Positions 45,288-58,299 of a DNA stretch of 64,000 nt are shown here, in pieces (within the stretch, counting starts at the first letter, position 1; each line of letters begins with the position of its first letter). Source of the stretch: Cymodocea nodosa (taxonomy: Eukaryota; Streptophyta; Magnoliopsida; Alismatales; Cymodoceaceae); the NCBI GenBank assembly GCA_036874045.1, contig CM072341.1, positions 9,994,501-10,058,500 of the forward strand, read 5' to 3'. The translations under genes were made by a program, and so were the position numbers. The notes below the pieces were generated by a model. It was not told the origin of the DNA, did not search any database, and saw nothing but the letters and a program-made list of their open reading frames with translations.

Positions 45288-47067
45288 TGTTCGGGGTTTA
45301 TATGTTATGAAATTAACACACAACCGAGTTTTAATATTTATAACTGCAAGCACACGGAGTCAATTATAGAAAGCATGCAAGAACGGGTCGAGTCCACAGG
45401 GATCAGCAATTAAACATAAAATTCACTAGAGTTTATAGAGATGCCATGTGTAAATGCATTCTCATCACATGTTTGCCTTAACAATCATGTGTATGTTAGA
45501 AATGACTTCATATAGAGTTGAATCAGTAATGAGAAACCTCATTCATGTCCCCCTCTATCCATCACTTAAGACAATGCATCACACAATAATTATTACACTA
45601 CAAAAATAGAAAATAAAATTACACTACATCAAACTACTAATTCTACCACAAAACTAGCATACATGGACTTATAATCATACATCTAACTCCATGTATGCTC
45701 TAATCTATTAAGTACAAGCTATACACAATCAAAACCAAGTAAATCAGGAGGTTAGAATTAAGTAAAAAAACATCTAAACTATGTTAGAGTTAGAGGAACA
45801 AATATTTGAGAAGAATTCACACAAGGACACATAAAATCAAACACATAAGAGGCAAAAACTCAAACTAAGCTTAGAATTGAAATACATTGAAACTAACACA
45901 AGAATTCAACATTACAATAAAGAGAAATACATCGACAACACAAACAATAACAATTAACAAACATACAACATCAAAATAAGAAATACAAACAACTCCATCT
46001 CAACTCATAGTCCATCTCCTCACCTTAAGCTCACATCTCCAATGATCTTTCCACAAGGGATGTCACCTCCTTGCTTCAGCCACCAAAGATGTCTACCTTC
46101 TCCACCAATTCTCCATGCCTAATGCAGCTTGTTCCTTCCATGGATTGGAGGTCCAACGTCGAAAGGAATGCAACAATGTGTAGAACAAGGGAGTGCACTC
46201 TTGAAGATACTTCATTACACCTCAACTTGTCTCTCCAATGCTCCTCTCCTCCATAGATTCAACACCTCAAGGAGTAATTGCAGCAGCAATTCAACCTCCC
46301 TAATGGTGAAGAATGTCGGAGAGGAAGTGGAGAGAATAAGGGAAGGGAGAGACCTACCTCCAAGAGCCATTTGGAAGAGAAATCACCAAGAGTGGAGCTC
46401 CTTCACCTCCTTGCTTGGAGCACCAAGGGGGATTCCGAATTTTGGAGTTGGAGAGGGGGCTGAACTCGTGGGATACAAGGCCTATTTATAGAGATTTAGA
46501 TCATCAAGGATTGATGATCCCAAGGCTTGATCTAAGGGCCCTCATTCACCTATAATCAAATCCACTTAAGTCATGCATGTAATGTTAGTAATACATGCCA
46601 AAAATAACTCTAATTATGAACTTGAAATATATTTATTTCTAAGGTATGTAACATTCATTTTAACATGTTTACAAATGTGAAATGTAAGTTCATCAATGAA
46701 TGAATCAATTAGTAACATGTATTTAAAATCATTCATAATCAATGTCACATTATTGCATTTAATGTCCACAAGTTCATAACCATAGTGTATAAAATATATG
46801 TGGCCATATCAAATTATTTCAATACCTTGATGACCTTTAAAATCTCTTTCTTGGCCTAAGAATTATTAAATCATACATTCAAGCATATGAACATATAGTA
46901 TGTTTCGTGAAAATTGTATTAAAGGGGTGCATTTGTGCACATATTCATGCAATGTCATAAAAATGTGATTAACATGTATTTTCTTGTATAAGTGCATATA
47001 ACTTGAGTTTCAAGACATAGAATGCATGAATTATCATATAAAAATGTGCACAAATATCATCTATACA
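45288..47067 (-). mobile_element. 3' LTR of Gypsy-3
   Basis: About 1780 bp, from TGTTCGGGG (45288) to CTATACA (47067). Built like the Gypsy-1 LTR: a CAAGCGCA/CACACGG block and GGGTCGAGTCCACAGGGA near the left end, a GC-richer patch in the middle (about 46000-46480), AT-rich on the right. The next bases, AATTCCCCCATACC, form the PPT (minus strand GGTATGGGGGAATT), so it is a 3' LTR of a minus element. The partner LTR is not in the window. The 120-codon ORF at 46129-46491 is not considered a gene. Confidence 0.75.
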
Positions 47068-48505
47068 AATTCCCCCATACCTAAACTTTGGTAGTTCCTT
47101 AGCAAAATCGAGGCTAAAATGAACAAAATATACAAATGCTAAATGAATGAATGACTTTATTCAAAACACAATGACATTTAAAAACAGAAATCCTAACTCA
47201 CTTTCGTAGGAATCACAGTTGCATTTAGCCTATGCAACAAGTTGTTAAACCCCTAGGTCACCCTAGTGGTGGAGTGTTGTCTCTAGAGGGTTTTTAGTAG
47301 ATAACCCACAAAATCCAAAAACTCAAAAACAAAAACACACTAAAACAAAAGTCAAAACAAAAGAAAATGAACGAAACCTCACAAATCACAAACATACACA
47401 TAAGAAGGGCAAAGTTGACATACCCAAGATTACTTAAACATGCATGAAGTTACTTACAAAGTTTCTAGTTTAACCTTTTTGGCTCCACCTTTATTCCAAC
47501 ACCCTTATCCTTTTAGGTTTAAACCTAAGTGCTCATTCTCATTTCATCCTAAGAAAATAAGTACATACATATATAGATGTAAGTGAAATGGCCAAAACTA
47601 AAAATTCACATAATAACCTACTCACTCCATCCATGTTACTTACATAATCTTCAAAAGTCTATCCTCAAGTACATTGTCTCTTTTATTTTATTCCTCTCTT
47701 CTTCTTCTTTTTTCTTTTTCTTTCTTTTTCTCTTTTCCCTTTTTTTTTTTTTTTTTTTTCTTTTGTTACTTGCCTCTTCTTTTTCTTTTTTCTTTTTTTT
47801 TTTAACTCTCTACCTACATCTACCCTTAGGATTACCTCCTACTTAGAAACACGGTTCTACACGAATATTAAGAGGTTGCTTAGCCTCCATACCTGGCTAC
47901 TAAGTGTTCTTTGTAAGAATAGGTAATCACCTTATTCCCTTTTTACTACCCTTCTCGAGAGACAACCCATTGGATAGCACTTTAGACTATTACTTAAGTT
48001 TCACTTCAAAAAGGAATAAGCTAGTTATGTTCTTTTTTAGTTAAGGCCTCGTGGTTGTGCAATACCTATATATAATAAACATATGAATGAAAATTGAATT
48101 TACTCTTAAGTTCTTACCTTTAGGTTCAAGGGTATTATCCTATTAGTGTTACCTCTAAGGTTCAACTAATAAACCTTAAATAAGCACTTCATTAATTAAG
48201 ACCTTAGGTATGCGAACAAAAGACACCAAACACAAAAAATAAATCGACGAAAGATGTGACTAATAACACTCCTACGAACAAGCAATGGAGATTGAGTAGC
48301 TTGTTAATAGGAATATTGTCAATCACAAAATGCGAAATACACTTCATAGCCACCCCCCCATACCTAGCTTGTACATTGTCCCCAATGTACTTGTAAGTAT
48401 GAAATTGGTAAACTTGTGAAGCAAAAACAAAACAAAAACAACAAGCAACACAAAACGAGCACGAATAATCACAACAAACATAGGATAGTATCGCAGTAGA
48501 CTCCT
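47068..48505 (-). other. 3' untranslated region of Gypsy-3
   Basis: No coding sequence. It shares with the Gypsy-1 3' region (7462-9110) the PPT, a block near 47225-47330 matching 7600-7700, a long plus-strand T/CT tract (47690-47805), and CCCCCCCATACCTA near 48355. Cut at 48506 by the Copia-B LTR. Confidence 0.7.
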
Positions 48506-50080
48506 TGTAGGATCGTATGGCTACACAAGAGGGGGGTGAATTGTGTTTTTCAACATTTTCGTTTATAATTGAAACTTAAATAATTAAAAACAAGTCGAGA
48601 CATTGTTTTCATAAAATCATTTTTATTCAAGGTTTCAATTGCAATATACAATTCAATTCTCCTCAGAAATTGTAGATGCAATTATATATCGATATCATAT
48701 TTCATCTATACAATTTCATAACTACAAACAGAGAAAACTAATTTGCGGAATTTAAAACATTTCTCCCTGTTTGAGATATTTCTTCTTCTTTTTCTTTTTC
48801 TTCTTCAGCAATTCTTCAGTGATGAATATCTAGTCTTTCTCTACTTCACTAAATTTACTTTCTCCTGATACTACAAATCTTCAATGACATAAATCTGACA
48901 TTTTATGCTTCACTGAATTTTCTTCCACCTGAGAGCTTCTCCCCGAAGAGGTGTTTTTGATGATCCCTGAAAAGATTTTTCTTTTGGTGTGTAGGGATAG
49001 TTTGATCCCTAAAAAGATTTTTCATTTGATGTGCAGGGATAGTTTGATCGATGAGAATTCTATACCTTTTATATTGTATCTTCACTTCATGCATATCCTC
49101 CACGTTTTATCACTATCAGTCTTCCACTTCTTCACGTCTTTTCTTTTTCCTTCATCGAAATACACACATTCTGACCCATGTTTACATTTCGAATTTTCTT
49201 TAATCATCAATCATGGATTTTTGAAAAATTTCCTACAAAATAAACTTTCTCGTCCAAAATTTTTCATCAAGTATAATAAGAAGTCGTTACTTTAATGTTA
49301 ACTAAACGAGTAACACAAGTATATATATAACTTAAGGAGTTTCTCATGTGCCAACTCATGTGACAAGTACTGTAGCTAACTCAACGAACTAACTCCGTGG
49401 TGTTATGGATAACACAACGAACTATCTCTGTTGTGTTACGATAACTCAATGAACTAGTAATATACAAATGTTTTTATAATAAGAATTTTACCACATGTAA
49501 AAATAACAATTTAAGTTTTATAACGCTAACCTAACGCGTTGCCTTAGTGTTCAATACAGCAACTCAATGCGTTTAGTTATGTTAACGAGTTAAACATGTG
49601 CACCTCATGTGATACAATATAACATTCGTAACTTATAATTTCACCACGTGTACAACACTAACTTAACGAGTTCGTCTCTTCTTTTACTCACTAACTTAAC
49701 GAGTTCTCATGTGACCTATTTTAACCTTTAAGCCTTTAACTTAACGAGTTCTCACGTGACCTCTATACAAATAACACTCTAACTTAACGAGTTGTCTAAA
49801 CGTACACTGTACATGATACAGAAGATATAACTTTAAAATATATCATGCTTTTCAATAAAAACACACGTTTAACTTAACCTTTAGTTAAATGAGAAATTAA
49901 TGCAATGAAATGACTAGTTATTAACTTAGTATAATTTCAGATCCAATATAGACAAGTATTTATATCAATAAGCTTTTTCTGTATTAATTGATGATTTTAA
50001 TTTCTTTTCACAAGCAATAGTAATTGAGCAAATATGATTACTTTCATTTAGCACACATCATCAAAACAAAATACTCAACA
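48506..50080 (-). mobile_element. 3' LTR of Copia-B
   Basis: 1575 bp; plus-strand ends TGTAGGATCG and ACTCAACA. It carries the CGTTRAGTTA array (reverse orientation, about 49330-49810). Confidence 0.92.
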
Positions 50081-50096
50081 ATCTCTCCCTTTTTAT
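50081..50096 (-). other. Polypurine tract of Copia-B
   Basis: Minus strand AAAAAGGGAGAGAT abutting the 3' LTR. 50097-50620 is otherwise non-coding, with another purine tract at about 50427-50445. Confidence 0.8.
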
Positions 50097-50620
50097 GATG
50101 ACAAAACCATATTAAATCAATTATGATATATATTTAACTCAATAAAGCACCTTCGTTGGGTTAACTTTTAATTCAACAAACACGTTTGTTGACTTAACTT
50201 CACTTAAGCTTATTTCTATTATTTGTGTAAATTTCACCTCTTAGAAATAAAACTTTCAAATGTCAATAATTACATAAGTATCATTTCTCTTCCTTTCATT
50301 ATATAATTTAATAACCATATAATTTTCTTTCAGATTACATTATCATCTATCATATTACAATAACCATAAATATCATCTCCCTTTATATTATATGCAATTA
50401 AAATCATAATCATCTTTTTTTATAACATTTCTCCCCCTTTTTATCATTAATCAAAAAGATAATTACAGAGAATATATAGTAAGAGATATATTTACAACAA
50501 CTCTTTCTGTAAATAATAATAAGTATTGTAAACATTTACAGAAAAAATGTATTGTTCAATGAATCAAACAATAAATACAAACATTACATTTTGTATTCAT
50601 ATACAAACATTCACAGACAA

Positions 50621-52890
50621 TTATCTATTCCTCCTAAGCATATCACTTATAGCATTACATATTTTATCTCCTAGATGCGAAATATCATTTCTAATGTCGT
50701 TAAGCACTGCATCTAAGTTAGGAGGTAGCTTGGGTTGCTGTTCAGCTTGAACTGAATAACTTGGTTGTTGTTGTTGTATATGGTCTGTACAATCTATTGG
50801 TTGTTGTTGTTGTGGTTGAGGTTGATGCATGGCCTGAAATTTTTGCAAATATTTTACACTAAAAGCTCTCATGCCTTTAGTTTCAGAGGGCTAGTCAGAT
50901 AAATTCAATTGGCTTGCAAGGAGTCTACATACAGCATCACCATAAAATAACTTTGAACTCATATGATGTAGTTGAGAAGTGAAAACATCAAGCCAATTGA
51001 TTTGAATTCTATTCAGCAAGCCATAAGTTGCATATAAACAACTTCTGCTAACTTCCATATTGTGTCTAACTCTCTGAAATAAATTGGCATGCAATATATT
51101 TGCAATAAACCTTGCCTCTGCATTTAGATTTTCTATTAATCTCATTTCAGTATATACATCTGGAATTTTTGATAAAGACTGAATGTTCCATTCTAGTTGT
51201 CTAATCATGTCAAATCTGTTTGTAACAACAACACATTCATTCTTTAATCCCAAAATTTCAAAAATTAACTCAAGAGACATTATAAACTCTTGTTTATTTA
51301 TTTGAGCTTTCAGAAGATTTTCATTCTTGACTAGATTACTGTAAAAAGTTGCAATAAGCTCTTTATATTGCTTCCATTTTGTTCCAACTGGTAAGAATTG
51401 AATGAGTCCTTGAAACTCAAATAGATCTCTTATTTCCATCAAATTTCTGAATTTTATTGGTCGAGCATGTAGAATCTGACATGTAATCAGATTATTGTAT
51501 TTCTGCAATGCTTCTTTAGATCTAAAATGAATTGAATTACCTTGAATTTTTAATATTGTATACATAGAAGGTAATACCTGAAGCCTTGATTTAGAGTTTA
51601 ATTCATCTTCAGGAACCTCTTCTTCAAAATGAATGTCATGTTGTTCCTCTATGAAAATATTTTCTTGATGCTGCATGTGTAAGCTTGATTCTTCAGCTTC
51701 AACAATGTAAGGAACATCTTCATTATGCTCAACATTCATCTGTTCAGTCTCTATAGAATGATTAGAGTTCAATGTTTCCATAAATTCTACATCTGGTGTA
51801 TCTATCTGTAATTGTTCATTTTGTTCAACAGATATCTCTATTGATACATGCTGTGAATTCTTAGACTCTGCTTCTATAGATTCTGAAGAAGGCTGGCTGA
51901 CGTTTAGCTCTTCTGGAGTCTTAACTTTTTCAATATTTGCTACTCCAGACAATTCAGCCTGTGAACTAGTTACAACTTCAACATTGTCAATTATATCTGC
52001 AATAACTTATTCAATGTCAAGTGCCTGATGCTCTAATTTGTCAATTTCTGCATCATCAGGACTTGTACTAATAGAAAAATTTGAGCTCATATTTGACTTG
52101 TATTTCTTCTCAAGTTTTCTAGTAAGGGAAAATAAAGTCTCATTATCTTCATCAGTTTCAATATGCTCAGAACTAATGAGTTTATCAGATGCACTATAAG
52201 GTACAATGTCTAGACATACATTGTCCTTTGGAAATAAATGCTCATCCGATTTTCCTCTTTCAGTAGACTTTGTTTCCTTAGACATAATTTTTCTGATTTT
52301 TCTTCTTCTATAATAAGTCAATATCTCTTCTTCAAGTATTGCTGTTTTCTTTTGAAATTGTTCCATAAAAGTTTTCTGTTTTAATTCTTCGAAGGCACTT
52401 TCTATTGCTACAGCCTTTCGAAGTCCTTCAACTTTTCTTTTATCCACAACAATATTTGGTTGTATTTCTTTTGAATACAAAGGAGTAGGTATAGCAGATT
52501 CATGTTCTTCCTCAAATGGTTGTAGTCGTGTACCACTTATAGGAGTTTGAGGAATTCTATTTGATGAACCTACACCTTTTTCTATATATTTGCATACTGT
52601 TCCAAAAATGCAATTTCAACACATTTCATACGGTATTCTCTATCATATTTACTTTGAATCCCCATGTATGTAATACTGGCATCAATATTATGAAGCTCTA
52701 ATCTAACTTCATTCAGTATACCTTCAAGAAAGAAGTATTCACTGTAAATTTTTGCTAACCTTTTGTCAACTTGCAAAATTTTCTTAAACCAAGTGTGTGG
52801 AACTTCATCATTATCTATTTCTTTTCCTTTTGCATCTCCTCTGCTTTTGCCTTTTCCTTTGCCACAACCTTTGTAGAACTTGGAGACCAT
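50621..52890 (-). pseudogene. Accessory ORF of Copia-B, best-preserved copy
   Basis: Function unknown. ATG 52890 (MVSKFYKGCGKGKGKS), matching the start in Copia-A. One frameshift near 52582; a nonsense TAA near 52007 (CAA in the sister frame); a TAG near 50891 (Trp in Copia-A). The longest open stretch, 51952-50891 (353 codons), covers an acidic region and the conserved block: RSKEALQKYN, LFEFQGLIQF, FYSNLV, ILGLKNE, NRIQINW, LFYGD. The end carries a Gln-rich stretch (HQPQPQQQQP) and a helical tail (NDIRNDISHLGDKI). Soluble, probably nuclear or cytoplasmic by composition (inference). Upstream, TATTTAAA lies about 80 nt before the ATG, as in Copia-A. Confidence 0.8.
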
Positions 52891-53743
52891 CGTCGTAGGT
52901 TGTAATAGCAACAAGCGGGAAAGATTTTCTTGACAAAGTTTACGAATAACCTAAGTGCTAGTGTAATAAGTGTTTAAATAGGGTTTTAGGCGAGTAACAC
53001 AACGTGTATAGAAGTCGGGTTTGGGTTTTAAATAAATATTGAATATAGTTTATTCAATCAAGGTACCCGAACTATTTAAGTATAACTTGTTGAGTTAACT
53101 AACCTAACAAGTAAAATGTTGTCTGATCAGGACCTTAGGTTGCCAGATTTAAATAATCCTTTTTCAGGACAACAATCCTTACATACCTATATGCTCAAGT
53201 ACAAAAGGCTCGTGATCAAACTAGTTAATAAACTCTCAAAGATTTTCAATTTATAAGCACTTTTCATTTTAAGCACAATATATATGTATTCCATTAATAC
53301 AGATGTAATAAAACACAAATCTCATACAATTTTTACATCTATGATTTTACTAAACATATGAATTAGTTTCAATAAGCTCATACTTTTGATTAATAATTTA
53401 AGATGATTTACATATAACTTATTCTACAAGTTTAATAAATCAAGTCAAATTTATGTATGATCATATGCACTTTCCTCAATTCAAAGAAAACACTTGATCA
53501 AAATTTCAGAATTTTAGAAGTATTTAATGATTTTCATTTACACTTCCACTTAAAATTGTGAAAACCATTAAAATTGATAACCTACTTAAAATCAATAAGA
53601 TACTACTATGATTTTACAATAAATACATAGTATCTTAAGTAGTAGTTTAGATATTACTTAGATATTTATGATAAGTATATAATATCTATGAGGTAATCAA
53701 CATCATCAATACTATTTATCTTTTTATGTGGAGTTTAAGCATT
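52891..53743 (-). promoter_or_regulatory. Spacer between pol and accessory ORF in Copia-B
   Basis: No coding sequence. It contains the TATTTAAA box (about 52973-52980) and a dyad CTTGTTGAGTTAA/TTAACTAACCTAACAAG variant at about 53085-53115. Lacks about 0.7 kb present in Copia-A. Confidence 0.4.
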
Positions 53744-54738
53744 TTACACATCACATAGCCTACAAATACCTAAATTTAATCTTATGTTGCAGCATGTATT
53801 TTCGTCTAGAGGTTTTGTAAATATATCAGCTAATTGATTCTTACTAGACACAAATTCTAATTTAATTTTTCTTTTAATTACGTTATCTCTTAGAAAATGA
53901 TGTCTAACCTCTATATGTTTTGCTCTAAAATGTAATACAGGATTTTTGGAAAGATTTATTGCAAAACTACTATCACAATAAATCTCAGTTGTATCATAAG
54001 ATAATCCAAAATCTTCTAAAGTTTGCCTTATCCACAGAATCTGAGTGCAACATAGTGTAGCAGCAACATATTCAACTTCTGTAGTAGAAAGTGCTACACA
54101 GTTTTGCTTTTTACTAAACCATGACACCAAATTATTTTCCAATAATTGACATGTGCCACTGGTACTCTTTCTATCAGATTTAGATCCTACATAATCAGCA
54201 TCAATATATCCTATAAGATCAATTGAACTATCCTTAGAATATTGCAGTCCGAAATTTTTAGTTCCTTGTATATATCTAAATATTCTTTTAATTGCAATTG
54301 AGTGTGATTCTTTAGGATTAGATTGAAATCTAGCACAAACACACACAGCAAACATAATATCAGGTCTACTAGCAGTCAAATAAAGTAAAGAACCAATCAT
54401 ACTTCTGTATTTTCTTTGATCTATTGATTTTCCTATGTCATCAATATCTAACTTTAAAGAAGTACTCATAGGAGTTCCTCGAATCCTTGTATCATTAAAA
54501 TTAAATTTCTTAAGCATTTCATTTGCATATTTTTCCTGATTTAAAAATATACCTTTATCCATTTGCTTAATTTGAAGTCCTAGAAAATATGAAAGTTCTC
54601 CTATCATACTCATTTCAAACTGATTAGTCATCTCTTTAGAAAATATTTTTATCAATTTATCAGAAGTTGCTTCAAAGATTATATCATCCACATATATTTG
54701 AACAACAATCTGATCTTTACCATCTCTTTTGATAAATA
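53744..54738 (-). pseudogene. pol: Copia-B pol: end of RT and complete RNase H
   Basis: Open without stops from the LTR-E border to the normal end at 53744. Begins just before the RT catalytic motif (IYVDDIIF), continues through SYFLGLQIKQ, GSLLYLTASRPDIMFAV, and RNase H: GYIDADYVGSKSDRKSTSG, NCVALSTTEVEYVAA, RAKHIEVRHHF, NQLADIFTKPLDE. All expected RT 3' and RNase H landmarks for Ty1/copia are present. Upstream RT, integrase and gag are absent. Confidence 0.92.
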
Positions 54739-56275
54739 TGTTAGGATCGGTAGGCTCATCAAAGGGGGGGTGAATGGTGAAGGTGTGTAAGTTTTTAAAT
54801 CTTTTAACTTTGAATCGAATGATTCAACAAAAGTGAGATGAGATGAATTAAATGAAGGCAAAACAGTAAGAGGAAAATAACACACAGCAATTTTTTAGGT
54901 AGTTCACTAACTTGGCTAGTCCACTCCTAAAATACACTTGGGCTTCACTAAGTATTCAAATACTTACAACACTTGCTTTCAGGTTGAAGCAAGAACCAAC
55001 ACTTAGAGCTTTCAGGTATAAGCTCTATAACCAACCTTTCTTTCTCAAGCTTTCAGGTTGAAGCTCTCAACCAACAATGAGTTTTTAGGTAGAAACTCAC
55101 GAACCAACAGCTTTGAATCTTTCTATCAGAGTTTTGGCACACAGAGCTTTTTTTGCAGTGAATCTTTTGAGTATGCTTGACTGTTTGCAGACTTGAGAGT
55201 GTAACTGAATTTTTTGTGTAGCTCACTATATATTGTATGATCGTTATCTCTTCTTGATCTTCTCTTAAACTCCTCATATTTTTACCAAAAGCTATAACGA
55301 TCACATTTTTCTTTCAACGGATGTATTCTACTGTACTTGCTAAATAATCAGACCTAAATATGGTAAGTTACCGTTCTGTCTGATGTTCAGTAAGTAACCT
55401 TTCAATTTCCTTTAACTTTCAGATGGTTATATGAATAACTCACCGAAGAATGTCCATAACTTATCGATTCTTCACTTACATCCTGTTATCTGTGTCACGT
55501 GAGAATTTTAAGTTGCTTACGTGAAATGTCAAGTGATCAGAGACTTATAGTTTTAACTCACTGAAAAACTCTTGACTTTCGAATAGTTAACTATAGTAAC
55601 TCTCCGATTTTTCTTTCAAGCTTCCGAATGCTATCTCTTTAATTCTGCACGTGCATAAAAGAATAACTTAAGTTGCGGATAGTTAGAAGTGTAACTCACC
55701 GAAACTTCCTATTTTTTGGATAGTTAGCTTTCTAACTCACCGAAAACTCATTTGAGCTTCTGTTTGGATTTCTGCACGTGGGAAATTCAATAACTTAAGT
55801 TTCGGATAGTTAAACTGCAACTCACTGAAACTCTTTTGAAATTTCAGATGGTTATCTAACTCTCCGATTTTTCCTTTGAAGCTTTTAACTACCATCTTCT
55901 CCATTCTGCACGTGCGTAATAGGATAACTTAAGTTCCGGAAGGTTATACCTATAACTCACTAAAATCCTTCAAATTTTGGATAGTTATTTTTCTAACTCT
56001 TTGAAAAGTCTTTTAAGCTTCTATCCTAGAATTCTACACGTGGTAAATTGAATGACTTAAGTTTCGGATAGTTATACATGTAACTCACCGAAAAAGTTGA
56101 ATAGTTATCTTTTTAACTCTTCGAAAAGTCCTTTAAGCTTTCGGATAATTAACTCCTTAACTTTCCGATCATTCAATCTTTCTTAACTGTCTGATCATTT
56201 AACTCTCTAAAGGCTTCGTAAATTCAGATAGTTATTCTTCTAACTGTCCGATAGTATTGTTGTTGCTGTAAACTT
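54739..56275 (-). mobile_element. LTR-E copy in Copia-B RT, right end missing
   Basis: Begins TGTTAGGATCGG at 54739 and follows 33538 through R/U5 and U3 until about 56272, where it changes into accessory-ORF sequence instead of ending TCCTAACA. Hairpins with perfect stems: CTTGCTT/AAGCAAG (54972-54993), AGAGCTT/AAGCTCT (55005-55026), TGAGTTT/AAACTCA (55078-55099). U3 dyads run about 55420-56240 with CACGTG boxes. Confidence 0.85.
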
Positions 56276-57345
56276 GCTCTTCAGATGAATATCTATACAT
56301 TCCTCTTCAGATGAAATATCTTCTATATTCATAGACTCAATGTCTATATCATCAAAAATATCATCAAAATTGATATCATCTGTATATGTATCATCAAAAT
56401 TTCCTACATGTTCTCTTTCCGTAGGAAAAGAATGTGTGCTTGCAGCATGATGTGAAAAACTGTCCATTGTATTAAAAGATACATTATGCACTAATGTGAC
56501 ACAATACCTTAGAGTGTATGCGTGTAATCCAATATTTGTCACATCTGTTGGGATTCCTAACACAAACATCTGTCCAACTTCTGCAATGGAACATAGTTTT
56601 CCATTTTTCAATGATTCTTTTTTTTGCTGCAATATTCCTTGTACACCTGTAGTTAGTCCAAGATATTCTATTGTCTTTTTCTTTTTCCGACTATATGTCT
56701 ACAGTGTTTCTAGTTGTTCAGGAGGTTCTAAAATTTTCTTAATTTCTCCTGTTAAAGGCACTTGGGGTCTTGATGGTCCTTCACCATAATGCCTAGGTTG
56801 TAATAATGGAATATAGAGTTTTAAGCTCTCAACCTCTGCCATTTTTAGTTGATAAACTCTTTGTCCTTCACTTCGAAGGCCCATTTTCCTAATGGCAGTT
56901 TTCTGTTCATCTATATACTGTTGAATGTCATCTAAAACAGTCAGGGGAAAATAATGTTGGGAATACAAGGATTCTAATTCCCTATTTGCATTTTCTATCA
57001 TTGGTCCCCATTTCTTTCCATAGTAAGTGATAGACTGTACTAATTTTTCTGGTACATGTCCAAAACTTGTAACAACCGCAGGGTTAGGTTGTAAAGTTCT
57101 TTTCCATAATTGTAATGCGGAAAGTTCAGTCTGTTTTAGTCTAAACTGTGTTTCAGCATAATTGCGAATAAACTTCCAATAGAAATTTTTCTCGTCTTGA
57201 ATAGCTTTTCTAATTTCATGTAGTACTTCATTTGAAAAAGTGTACCTCGAGTAGATGTCGTTGATTTCACTTTGTATTTTTTGAAGTTCCAGCTCTCTTT
57301 TCTACACTTTTGTCATTCTACCACGTCCTCTTCCACGTCCTAACA
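56276..57345 (-). pseudogene. Accessory ORF of a third, diverged type, 3' truncated
   Basis: Function unknown. ATG 57345 opens MLGRGRGRGRMTKV, then a TAG at codon 15. Sequence similar in style to the Copia accessory ORF N-terminus follows: basic start, then helical region with YSRYTFSNEVLHEI, YWKFIRNYAE, ENANRELESLYSQHYFPLTVLDDI, EGQRVYQLKMAEVESL (57001-56699 open). After a stop near 56700 it continues with an acidic Asp/Glu/Ile-rich region (56632-56280). The conserved LFEFQGL domain is missing because the LTR-E junction cuts it. The parent element is unknown: it is not the same sequence as the Copia-A/B ORF, and no pol lies next to it. Confidence 0.6.
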
Positions 57346-58299
57346 TTGTCGATTAATCTTCGCTGTGCACTGTAGAACTTAGTGGAAGTAAAGATTGTGA
57401 AGGTAGGGTTTTACTAAGGTAGAAACACGAAAGGTTGTTAGTAAAACATTTATAACTCTTCGAGTTTATAAACGGATAAACAGATTCAATCATTGATATC
57501 ATAAATATAAGATCCATTACTGATAAATAACTCGAGTGCTTACAATAACTGTACAAGTTTTTCAACCAATAAAAGCAGAATACTTAACGTAACTGTTCGT
57601 GTAAAGAAAATAACTTTGGGCTAAGTGAAAAGTGAGAAAACTTGAAGACTTATGATAACTATTCGAGTTTTGTGAACAGTAAAGCACATAACTATACGAC
57701 AAACGAGAATAGTTAATGTCAGAGATTAAGCCTTTTAAAAAAATAAGAATATTAAGTTAACTGTTCGAGTTTCTCGAATGGATAGGTGTGAAAGTCGAAG
57801 AGTTAAACATAACTGTTCGAGTTTCAACTAAGACATAATAAAGCAATGAAATTCAACACGTGCATAATTCTAACTTAAGGTGTTCAAATATTTTCGGATA
57901 CTTAATAAACTTAACTATCCGATGCTCAGATGCATTTCAGAGAGTTACTAGATAACTTACCGAACATTCACTTAAGATATGCATTTAGGCTTTGACACGT
58001 GTACTTCAGGAAATAATAAAATATTCTATTGAACATTTTAAAACATAACTGTCCGATATACATACAATATAGTCTTCCGAAATCACAAAAAATTTGGATA
58101 CTTAAGAATTAAAAAAAGATTGTATTTCACCGACAGTTTAGAAATGTACTTAATTAATGTTAATTTTCTAAAATTATACAGATTCTTTCATGAAAATATA
58201 TAATAGTTCATAAGAGTTGAATTATTATATGAGAAATTGCTCCTCCTACATAAATATAGTTTAAAGAATCTATGACGTACTTAAATTTGGTTACCAAGC
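57346..58299 (-). promoter_or_regulatory. Region upstream of the third accessory ORF, dyad array and U3-like sequence
   Basis: No coding sequence. 57450-57830 carries AACTGTTCGAGTT / AACTCTTCGAG-type repeats in both orientations. TATAAATG (minus) at about 57448-57455 is about 100 nt before the ATG. 57840-58260 resembles reversed LTR-G2 U3 (CACGTGCATAATTCTAACTTAA, CTATCCGATGCTCAGATGCA). Confidence 0.4.

Larger units (their letters stand above)
48506..54738 (-). mobile_element. Copia-B, SIRE-type Ty1/copia element, 5' half missing
   Basis: 3' LTR 48506-50080, PPT 50081-50096, accessory ORF 52890-50621, spacer, RNase H and the end of RT 53744-54738. Broken at 54738, within RT, by an LTR-E copy whose far side does not return to RT, so the 5' half is lost or moved. 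Same family as Copia-A and -C. Confidence 0.9.

Noticed and set aside
46071..46491. ORFs of 61-120 codons in the Gypsy-3 LTR
   Set aside because: Overlapping frames in one GC-richer LTR patch; no recognisable domain.
47583..47846. Hydrophobic ORF with poly-Phe
   Set aside because: Translation of a T/CT tract in the Gypsy-3 3' region.
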